In this document: piece by piece, positions 1-5,385 of the stretch
How the letters are laid out: each line of letters starts with the position of its first letter
Numbering within the stretch: position 1 is the stretch's first letter
Origin: Candidatus Thioglobus sp.
Lineage (GTDB): Bacteria > Pseudomonadota > Gammaproteobacteria > PS1 > Pseudothioglobaceae
DNA: 5,385 bases
Assembly: GCA_015163925.1 (NCBI GenBank)
Contig: JAAOIF010000083.1
Coordinates: 1 to 5,385, forward strand
Reading direction: 5' to 3'
Made by a program: the position numbers and the translations under genes
Notes under the pieces: model-generated
What the model was told of the DNA's origin: nothing
Databases searched by the model: none
The model's input: the letters and a program-made list of their open reading frames with translations, nothing else

Positions 1-35
1 TGGGCGGATTTATTAGCGATAAAATTGGACGAAAA
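1..35 (+). other. MFS transporter-like scrap at the left edge, fused in frame to the Big2 array
   Basis: In the frame of the large gene, codons 1-11 read GGFISDKIGRK. This fits motif A of major facilitator superfamily transporters (G-x3-D-R/K-x-G-R-R/K), found in the loop between membrane helices 2 and 3. The next residues (LTSSADTV) already match the first strand of a Big2 domain. The other Big2 copies have a linker such as DIPVTSITITS at this point. The first 38 bases are AT-rich (about one third G/C by count). Only 11 residues support the call, so it may be a chance resemblance or an unusual linker. Confidence 0.35.
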
Positions 36-3000
36 TTAACATCCAGCGCCGACACAGTAGACCACCGCGGCACTCGGGAATTAACTGTTAGGGTTACGCC
101 AGCCGGCGCCACCAATCCAGCGGTTACATGGTCCAGAATCCGCGGCAGCAGCCAAATTGCCAGCATCAACGGCAGCACTCTCACCGGCGTTCGCCCCGGT
201 TCTGTAAGAATCCGCGCCACTGCTGTTGATGATTCCAGCATCACCGCCGAGCAAGATATTAGAGTTGTAGGATTTCCAGTTACCTCAGTTAAAATCACCT
301 CATCTAACACAATTACAGATGGCGAATTTCAGACTCTTACCGCTGAGGTTAAGCCAGATAACGCCAGCACTCCAGCCATAACTTGGAGTATTGAAAGTAA
401 AATAGACGGCGGCGATGCTGATATTCTGAATACCGGAAATACTTTCGCAGCCAGCAGTCCCGGCAGAGTAACCGTCCGCGCCACAGCCTATAACGGCAAA
501 ACCGACACCCAAGAAATTCGCATCAGTCAAATAGATGTAACCGCCGTCAGCATCACCAGCGCCGCCACAGCATTTATTAACACAAACCTGAATTTAACCC
601 ACACCACCGAGCCAAATATCGTCAGCGATTCAAGCGTGTCGTGGACAATCGTTACTAAAGGTAGCACCGGGGCGACAATTACCGGCAACACCTTCAGAGC
701 CACTGCCGCCGGAACGGCTCAAATCCGCGCCACCTCAGTTTCCAATTCCAACATTTCTGCCACCCAAGACATTACTATTAGCGATATTCCCGTTACCAGC
801 ATTACCATCACCAGCGCCAACCACACCCCAGATGGCGTAAATCTGCAACTCACCGCTAATGTTGAACCGCCCGAAGCTGCTGCCTCAATCGTCTGGTCGG
901 TTGAAAACTATAACAACGATGGCGGCGATGTTTCTATTGCCAGTATCAACGGCTCAACCCTGCACGCTTTGTCGCATGGTAATATTATTATACTTGCCTC
1001 TGGAGTTGGTGCTAACGGCGCTATTACAGCAGAACAAAACTTTTCCATTGACGCAATCCGTGTAAGCGGAATTACCATCACCAGCATCGCTTCAGTCATC
1101 AACGGCCAAGGCTCACAAGTCACTTTAGCTGCCACAACTGCACCAGATAATGCCAGCACCCCAGGCGTTACTTGGTCGGTTATTGCCGGCAGCGGCAATG
1201 CCAGTATCAGCAACGGCAATGTCCTCAGAGGCACTAGCGTAGGCACAGCAACTGTGGTTGCCACTGCCATTGACGGCTCAGGCACTACCGCCGAACAGCT
1301 ATTTACCATTGTAGATACTCCGGTTGCCCCTGCCTCAATTAGTGCTGTGGCGACCGGCACGGCAAATGAAATAACCCTTTTCTGGCCAGCATCTGCTGGT
1401 GCAACTGGCTATGCTCTATATCAGTCTACTACCGACACCGGAACCACTACTTTCTCGCAAGCCGCAACTATTACTGGTGGGGAGAATCTCAGTCATAATA
1501 TAACCTTAGCAGTTGGAACGACAAGCGCAGAAGGCATCGCATACTTTAAGGTAGCTGCAACTTATGGCGCTAATAATGGTTTAGCTAGTGGTGTAAGTGC
1601 AGCCACAGCCTCCGCCCCGCTAAATGATTTCGTTTTCAAAACCGTAAATGGCGCTGATAATAGAGTTTGGATGGATAGAAATCTGGACGCCTCCCAAGTT
1701 GCCACAGCTCTGAATGATGCCGAATCTTACGGCGGCTATTACCAATTTGGTCGGCCAGCAGACGGACATCAGGCTTCCGACAGCACAGTAATTACCACAC
1801 AGTCAACTACTCGTTTCCCAGAACATGGAGATTTCATTCACAGCACCAGTAATTGGTTGGTTGGCAATGGTATTAACTATGATGACCTCAAGGAATTTTA
1901 TCAAAAAACTGACGGCTCAAGCGTTTGCCCAACTGGCTTTAGAGGGGCTTTAGCGGCTGAATGGACTACTGAAAGCAATTCTTGGACAAGTTTTTCAGCA
2001 AATACAATAAATGCCGCCCACACTGCTTTTGCCTCAAACCTCAAACTCCCGGCTGGCGGCTACCGTGATGGCACTAATGCTGCTGCAGAATTAGTTGAAG
2101 TCGGCGAAATCGGACAATATATAATCCCACTCACAGAGCAGACCTTTGGTTTTGGAGGCGGCGTAGGCTTAGGCAGCTCTGGCAATTATGTGCTCGGGCG
2201 CACAGTCCGCTGCATCAGAGATGCTGATTTAACAGTCTTGCCGCTAACTGATTTTGTCAAGATTACAGCAATCGCCGATTCCACTGACACTTTAGCAGAC
2301 GGCGGAACTCTGGAATTAGCAGTTGCCACCACCCCAGCCAACGCCACAAATAAAACTATAATTTGGTCAATTACCAGCGGCGGCAATTTTGCAACTCTTT
2401 TCAACAATACCCTTACTGCCACTGCGCCGGGAACTGTTGTTTTATCTGGCCTGAGCAATGACGGCAGCAATATTACAACTGCTAAAACCGTTACTATTAC
2501 CAAAGTGGATGTTGCCTCAGTTGCTATCACCACTTCACCTTCAATAAATGTCGGCGCAACTGTAAATTTAGCCGCCACCGTTTTGCCTACGAATGCCAGC
2601 AATCCAGCCCTAACTTGGGCAATTTCAGGCGGCAATAATGTTGCAAGTATCAACGGAAATACTTTGCATGGACTGACTGTCGGCACTGTAAATATAATTG
2701 CCACTGCCGATGGCGTTGCCAGCGATTCCACAGAATTTAGCATTGAACCAGCCCCCGTTGAAACTATTACTATCACCAGCGCGGCTGAGGTAACGACAGC
2801 CAGCAGTTTGCAACTCACTGCCACTGTTGCGCCAAATCATGCAACCTTACAAACCCTTGCTTGGTCCATTGAAAATGGCGATAACTCTATTGCCAGCATT
2901 GATACCAGCGTTACTCCAAATGTCCTGCACGGCATTGCCGTAGGCACAGTAAAAGTAATCGCCAAAGCCACTGACGGCAGTAATGTTATGGACGAACAAA

Positions 3001-5294
3001 ACTTTACCGTGATTGCCAGAAGCCTTGCTATCACCAGTGCCGCTGAGGCAGTAATCGGCTCAACCGTTAATTTGACTGCCACAACTCTGCCAGCAGTCGC
3101 CACTATCACTTGGGCTACTGTAAGCGGCAATAATGATATTATCAGCATCAGCGGCGATGTCCTCACTGCCGTTGCCGTTGGCGTGGAAAGCATATCCGCC
3201 ACTATTGATGGAGCGAATAACACCCAAGAATTTAAAGTCAAACCTTTAGCCCCTGCCACACTCCAAGCCGCAGCGAATGGTGTGAGAAATCAAGTAACCG
3301 TTTTCTGGTCGGCAGTTGCTGGAGCTACCGGCTACAAGCTCTATCAATCTACTGCTGATTTATCTGCTTTAGCCGGCGGCAATGCGGGGAATTTATCAGC
3401 CGTCAGCCCAACTACTATTGAAACTACTGAAGTCGGGGTTAATCTCAACTTAGACGGCGCAGACAAAAACTACTTTTTGGTAACTGCTACGGTAAATATG
3501 GTTGAATCTAACACTAATTCCCAGCAAGCCGTTGCCGTAGCCACTTCCCAAGAGTTTGGGACTATTACCGGTCAGGCAAATTCAGTCTGGATGGATAGAA
3601 ATCTGGGTGCTGCCCGAGTTGCCACCGGCGCTGATGATTCCGAAAGCTTTGGCGGTTATTACCAATGGGGTCGTCCAACAGACGGACATCAGCTTAAAAC
3701 CAGTGCCTACAATACCAATCTGGGCACTCAAGGAAATATTAGCCCCGCAAGTGCTAATTTCGCCAGAACATTTAGCGGCACTAACAATGATTGGTTAAGT
3801 GGTGATGACAATGGCGCAAGACGCCAAGCATTTTGGAGCAAGATTGATGGCTCTGGCGTTTGCCCAACTGGTTTTAGAGTGCCAACCCAAGCTGAGTTAC
3901 AGGCTGAATATGATAGTTATGGCGGCACCAAATGGCAATCGGCTTTTGCTTCACTCAAATTACCAAGAAATGGTGGTCGCAACAGCAACGGTAATTCCCC
4001 GGGCAACGGACCACATGATAGAGGGAATTACTGGTCTTCCACCCCTCACGCCTCTGATAGGTCATCTTTTCGTATGACAGCGGCTGGTGGCTTCGGTGGT
4101 GTTAACGGCGAGAAAAGAGCCTTTGGCTTGGGAGTCCGCTGTATCCGAGATAGTAGTACTGTGCCGACTGTGCCAGCCGCCCAACCCATACCCGTCTCCC
4201 CTGCCACACTCCAAGCTGCGGCTACCGGCACGGCAAATCAGGTAACCGTTTTCTGGTCGGCAGTGAGTGATGCCAGCGGCTACAAAGTCTATCAATCTGC
4301 TGATGATTTATCTGCATTTGCTGGCGGCATTCCACCAACAGCAGCAACTATTACTGAAACTACTGAACTCGGAATTAATATAACTTTAGCCGGCGCAGAC
4401 AAAAACTACTTTTTGGTAACTGCTGTAAATGCCGCAGGTGAATCCCCAACCAATGCCGCCCAAGCCATTGCCGTAGCCAATTCCCAAGTTTTTGAGACTG
4501 TTACTGGTGAAAACAACAGAGTTTGGATGGATAGAAATCTGGGCGCTGCCCAAGTTGCCACTGCCACTGATGACGCAGATGCGTATGGCGATTATTACCA
4601 ATGGGGTCGGCCAAAAGATGGGCATCAGCTCATAAGTAGCTCAACCACCACCAACAAATCAACAAGCCTTACCCCCGGTCATAGTGATTTTGTTGCCGAT
4701 GGCAGATGGCTAAGGAATGATGTTGATGCTAACGGCTCATTACGCCAAGAAATTTGGAGTAGAATTGATGGCTCAGGCGTTTGCCCAACTGGCTTTAGAG
4801 TGCCAACACAGGTTGAAATAGAGGCTGAGAGTGTAACTTGGACAGAATCCGGTCATCATAGAGACAATGCCTTTGACTCAGCACTTAAATTGGCAACTGC
4901 TGGTCGGCGTGAAGGCTCCGCTGCCGGCAATACTGGTAATGGATACTACTGGAGTTCAGATGCTGGGACTGCTGACCATAGAGGCAAAGCCTTATTTTTA
5001 GGCGGTGGCTCCACAGTCAATGACCAAAATACCGGCAACGGCTTTACAATCCGCTGTATCCGAGACGCTAGCATTGCCGCTGTGCCAGTTCAAACCCCTG
5101 CCACACTCCAAGCTGTGGCGAATGGCACGCAGAATCAGGCAACCGTTTTCTGGTCAGCAGTTGCTGATGCCAGCGGCTATAAACTCTATCAATCTGCTGA
5201 TGATTTATCCGCATTTGCTGGCGGCACTCCACCAACAGCAGCAACTATTATTGAAACTACTGAGGGTACTTTTTTAATACAAGAAATTTTTTAG
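3..5294 (+). CDS. Giant Big2/FnIII/FISUMP repeat surface protein, 5'-partial, C-terminus probably truncated
   Basis: The frame is open from the left edge to a TAG at 5292-5294, giving 1763 visible residues (residue n starts at base 3n). Domain order: five Big2 (residues about 12-437), FnIII-like (440-542), diverged FISUMP (543-740), four Big2 (750-1081), FnIII (1084-1184), FISUMP (1185-1383), FnIII (1400-1496), FISUMP (1497-1688), and a cut FnIII (1699-1754). It ends with a non-homologous tail, GTFLIQEIF. Big2 and FnIII domains usually form extracellular stalks, so a secreted or outer-membrane adhesin-like role is inferred; no ligand or enzyme activity can be read. The true start lies outside the window: the first in-frame ATG is codon 557, and the GTG at 636 falls inside a Big2 domain. 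No signal peptide, transmembrane segment or sorting signal is seen. The protein is rich in Ala, Thr, Ser, Asn and Gly. I see only six cysteines, all in FISUMP domains. Domain assignment is strong; cellular role is inference. Confidence 0.88.
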   Translation, partial: GGFISDKIGRKLTSSADTVDHRGTRELTVRVTPAGATNPAVTWSRIRGSSQIASINGSTLTGVRPGSVRIRATAVDDSSITAEQDIRVVGFPVTSVKITSSNTITDGEFQTLTAEVKPDNASTPAITWSIESKIDGGDADILNTGNTFAASSPGRVTVRATAYNGKTDTQEIRISQIDVTAVSITSAATAFINTNLNLTHTTEPNIVSDSSVSWTIVTKGSTGATITGNTFRATAAGTAQIRATSVSNSNISATQDITISDIPVTSITITSANHTPDGVNLQLTANVEPPEAAASIVWSVENYNNDGGDVSIASINGSTLHALSHGNIIILASGVGANGAITAEQNFSIDAIRVSGITITSIASVINGQGSQVTLAATTAPDNASTPGVTWSVIAGSGNASISNGNVLRGTSVGTATVVATAIDGSGTTAEQLFTIVDTPVAPASISAVATGTANEITLFWPASAGATGYALYQSTTDTGTTTFSQAATITGGENLSHNITLAVGTTSAEGIAYFKVAATYGANNGLASGVSAATASAPLNDFVFKTVNGADNRVWMDRNLDASQVATALNDAESYGGYYQFGRPADGHQASDSTVITTQSTTRFPEHGDFIHSTSNWLVGNGINYDDLKEFYQKTDGSSVCPTGFRGALAAEWTTESNSWTSFSANTINAAHTAFASNLKLPAGGYRDGTNAAAELVEVGEIGQYIIPLTEQTFGFGGGVGLGSSGNYVLGRTVRCIRDADLTVLPLTDFVKITAIADSTDTLADGGTLELAVATTPANATNKTIIWSITSGGNFATLFNNTLTATAPGTVVLSGLSNDGSNITTAKTVTITKVDVASVAITTSPSINVGATVNLAATVLPTNASNPALTWAISGGNNVASINGNTLHGLTVGTVNIIATADGVASDSTEFSIEPAPVETITITSAAEVTTASSLQLTATVAPNHATLQTLAWSIENGDNSIASIDTSVTPNVLHGIAVGTVKVIAKATDGSNVMDEQNFTVIARSLAITSAAEAVIGSTVNLTATTLPAVATITWATVSGNNDIISISGDVLTAVAVGVESISATIDGANNTQEFKVKPLAPATLQAAANGVRNQVTVFWSAVAGATGYKLYQSTADLSALAGGNAGNLSAVSPTTIETTEVGVNLNLDGADKNYFLVTATVNMVESNTNSQQAVAVATSQEFGTITGQANSVWMDRNLGAARVATGADDSESFGGYYQWGRPTDGHQLKTSAYNTNLGTQGNISPASANFARTFSGTNNDWLSGDDNGARRQAFWSKIDGSGVCPTGFRVPTQAELQAEYDSYGGTKWQSAFASLKLPRNGGRNSNGNSPGNGPHDRGNYWSSTPHASDRSSFRMTAAGGFGGVNGEKRAFGLGVRCIRDSSTVPTVPAAQPIPVSPATLQAAATGTANQVTVFWSAVSDASGYKVYQSADDLSAFAGGIPPTAATITETTELGINITLAGADKNYFLVTAVNAAGESPTNAAQAIAVANSQVFETVTGENNRVWMDRNLGAAQVATATDDADAYGDYYQWGRPKDGHQLISSSTTTNKSTSLTPGHSDFVADGRWLRNDVDANGSLRQEIWSRIDGSGVCPTGFRVPTQVEIEAESVTWTESGHHRDNAFDSALKLATAGRREGSAAGNTGNGYYWSSDAGTADHRGKALFLGGGSTVNDQNTGNGFTIRCIRDASIAAVPVQTPATLQAVANGTQNQATVFWSAVADASGYKLYQSADDLSAFAGGTPPTAATIIETTEGTFLIQEIF
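36..1313 (+). repeat. Array of five Big2 (bacterial Ig-like) domains
   Basis: Five tandem copies of 80-90 residues lie at about 36-272, 273-533, 534-782, 783-1049 and 1050-1313. Each shows the Big2 pattern: an opening strand like VTSITITSA, a G-x-x-L-x-L-T-A strand, a P-x-N-A-S-x-P-A-V-T-W core, an ASINGSTLHG-type turn, and a closing G-T-V/A-x-I-x-A-T-A strand followed by the next linker. Copy 3 has a weaker core (TTEPN...SVSW), and copy 4 has an insert before IASINGS. Such domains usually act as extracellular spacers in intimin/invasin-like and other surface proteins. The opening strand is conserved at DNA level (ATTACCATCACCAGC at two sites), which suggests expansion by duplication. Confidence 0.88.
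1320..1628 (+). repeat. FnIII-like domain 1
   Basis: Residues about 440-542. Fibronectin type III landmarks are present: PASISAVATG at the start, the tryptophan strand (ITLFWPAS), the tyrosine strand (GATGYALYQS) and a late Y-F-K-V-A-A strand. It is the most diverged of the four FnIII copies and lacks the DLSA-AGG segment shared by the other three. It links the first Big2 array to the first FISUMP domain. Confidence 0.7.
1629..2222 (+). repeat. FISUMP domain 1, diverged copy
   Basis: Residues 543-740. The family signature is clear at both ends: VWMDRNLDASQVAT, GGYYQFGRPADGHQ and VCPTGFR at the front and middle, and VRCIRD at the close. Compared with copies 2 and 3 it lacks the VPTQ that follows GFR, has F for W in the YYQWGRP motif, and has no YWSS motif. 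The last third is replaced by a Gly-rich stretch around GFGGGVGLGSSGNY. It carries the usual pair of cysteines, in VCPTG and VRCIRD. FISUMP domains are repeated in many secreted bacterial proteins and have no settled biochemical function. Confidence 0.8.
2250..3245 (+). repeat. Second array of four Big2 domains
   Basis: Four copies lie at about 2250-2507, 2508-2750, 2751-3020 and 3021-3245 (residues 750-1081). The motifs match the first array: TTPANATNKTIIWSI, LPTNASNPALTWAIS, NVASINGNTLHGLTVGT and ITITSAAE. The last copy is the shortest (about 75 residues), with a compact LPAVATITWATVSG core. This block separates FISUMP 1 from the later FnIII-FISUMP units, so the protein alternates spacer arrays with FISUMP modules. 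Confidence 0.87.
3252..4151 (+). repeat. FnIII + FISUMP unit 2
   Basis: The FnIII part (residues about 1084-1184) starts PATLQAAANG and shows VTVFWSAVAGATGYKLYQS and a NYFLVTATV strand. The FISUMP part (1185-1383) has the full family pattern: VWMDRNLGAARVAT, GGYYQWGRPTDGHQ, a W-S-K-I-D-G-S-G-V-C-P-T-G-F-R-V-P-T segment, LKLPRNGGRN, NYWSST and VRCIRD. The spacing from this FnIII start to the next is 948 bases. The two cysteines of the FISUMP part are in VCPTG and VRCIRD. Confidence 0.85.
4200..5066 (+). repeat. FnIII + FISUMP unit 3
   Basis: The FnIII part (residues 1400-1496) runs from PATLQAAATG through VTVFWSAVSDASGYKVYQS to NYFLVTAVNAAGES, a textbook FnIII ending. The FISUMP part (1497-1688) has VWMDRNLGAAQVAT, YYQWGRPKDGHQ, GVCPTGFRVPTQ, LKLATAGRR, GYYWSS and IRCIRD. 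Its front half is close to unit 2, while the segment between LKL and RCIRD differs strongly in sequence. The next FnIII start follows 897 bases later. Confidence 0.85.
5097..5263 (+). repeat. Truncated FnIII of a fourth unit
   Basis: Residues 1699-1754 repeat the FnIII start of unit 3. By eye there are about 18 mismatches over 168 ungapped bases against 4200-4367. The copy stops after IETTE, about 40 residues short of a full FnIII domain: the expected ADKNYFLVTAV strand and the following FISUMP domain are missing. From 5264 onward the sequence has no similarity to the sister copies. Confidence 0.85.
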
Positions 5295-5316
5295 TAATCA
5301 ACTAATACGGGGTATT
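5264..5316 (+). other. AT-rich segment between the repeat break and rpoB
   Basis: This short stretch is markedly AT-rich (about 15 G/C in 55 bases counted over 5262-5316) and has two T6 runs (5269-5274 and 5286-5291). It supplies the last nine codons and the stop of the large frame, none of which resemble its domains. It is best read as the native leader of rpoB, with the stop codon incidental. In most bacteria the rplL-rpoB spacer lies here; no rplL coding end can be recognised in so short a piece. I see no strong hairpin that would act as a terminator. Confidence 0.55.
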
Positions 5317-5317
5317 A
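5303..5317 (+). promoter_or_regulatory. 15-base perfect hairpin around the rpoB ribosome binding site
   Basis: TAATAC and GTATTA form a perfect 6-base-pair stem with a GGG loop. The second arm ends on the A of the rpoB ATG. The G-run that would serve as Shine-Dalgarno sits in the loop and at the stem edge. The stem is AT-rich with one G-C pair, so it is weak. A role in translation control is only a possibility. Confidence 0.3.
5309..5312 (+). promoter_or_regulatory. Possible Shine-Dalgarno of rpoB
   Basis: A GGGG run ends four bases before the ATG at 5317. It is a short and rather close ribosome binding site, but the only purine-rich candidate near the start. The start itself is fixed by the conserved RpoB N-terminus rather than by this site. 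Confidence 0.4.
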
Positions 5318-5385
5318 TGGCTTATTCATTCACTGAAAAAAAACGAATTAGAAATAATTTTGGAACAACAGAATCAATCTTGACC
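5317..5385 (+). CDS. rpoB: DNA-directed RNA polymerase subunit beta, N-terminal fragment (3'-partial)
   Basis: The 23 codons from the ATG begin MAYSFTEKKRIRNNFG and end in ESILT at the window edge. They align without gaps to the N-terminus of E. coli RpoB (MVYSYTEKKRIRKDFG...), with about 13 of 23 positions identical. The YS-x-TEKKRIR block is the family's usual start in Gamma- and Betaproteobacteria. RpoB is the second-largest subunit of RNA polymerase and forms part of its catalytic core in the cytoplasm. It is normally encoded just after rplL and before rpoC. Here rplL is absent and the giant repeat gene ends 22 bases upstream, in a different frame. Composition is very AT-rich (20 G/C of 69), unlike the repeat gene. 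Only the first 2% or so of the protein is present, but the motif is distinctive. Confidence 0.85.
   Translation, partial: MAYSFTEKKRIRNNFGTTESILT

Noticed and set aside
636..638. GTG at 636 as the start of the large gene
   Set aside because: The same frame is open back to the left edge and encodes two further Big2 domains and the front of a third. The GTG lies inside that third domain, just before its conserved tryptophan, and has no ribosome binding site.
2186..2824. Long minus-strand open frame (212 codons), and a similar one at 908-1360
   Set aside because: Both are opposite the Big2 arrays and read as low-complexity Val/Ala/Leu-rich sequence caused by the biased codons of the plus-strand repeats. 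No domain or start signal is seen.
3556..4077. Plus-strand open frames in another phase across FISUMP 2
   Set aside because: They lie in another frame over a well-recognised domain and have no recognisable protein motif.
36..5263. CRISPR or other short direct-repeat array
   Set aside because: The repeated DNA is explained by protein domains of 80-200 residues. There are no short identical repeats with regular unique spacers.
5291..5305. TTAGT/ACTAA inverted repeat next to a T6 run as a terminator
   Set aside because: The stem is five base pairs and AT-rich, and the T-run precedes rather than follows it, so it does not fit an intrinsic terminator on the plus strand.

Overview
The window is almost entirely one very long repeat-built gene on the plus strand. 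It is open at the left edge and ends at a TAG at 5292-5294. The last 69 bases are the first 23 codons of a different gene, recognisable as rpoB (RNA polymerase beta subunit). No RNA gene, CRISPR array or transposase is visible, and nothing convincing lies on the minus strand.

Layout: (1) 1-35, an AT-rich edge whose in-frame translation resembles motif A of an MFS transporter. (2) 36-1313, five Big2 (bacterial Ig-like group 2) domains. (3) 1320-2222, a fibronectin type III-like (FnIII) domain followed by a diverged FISUMP domain (Fibrobacter succinogenes major paralogous domain family). (4) 2250-3245, four more Big2 domains. (5) 3252-5066, two complete FnIII+FISUMP units. (6) 5097-5263, a third such unit cut off in mid-FnIII. 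(7) 5264-5316, AT-rich sequence not matching the repeats. (8) 5317 to the end, the rpoB start. The visible part of the large protein is 1763 residues. It looks like an extracellular or surface stalk-and-head protein, but neither a signal peptide nor a C-terminal anchor is present in the window.

Organism: the rpoB start (MAYSFTEKKRIR...) is typical of Gamma- or Betaproteobacteria, and its base composition (20 G/C of 69) suggests an AT-rich genome. The repeat gene is much richer in GC, near half where I counted.

The main point for a reader is that both ends of the repeat gene look like joins. On the right, the fourth FnIII copy follows its sister copy and then changes abruptly at 5263/5264 into AT-rich sequence leading into rpoB, where rplL would normally lie. 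On the left, the Big2 array appears fused in frame to an MFS-like scrap. The simplest reading is a chimeric contig (whole-genome amplification or assembly artefact) around a real adhesin-like gene. A true insertion or rearrangement is possible but needs independent evidence. The Big2, FnIII and FISUMP domains are known families; I see no clear new system here.
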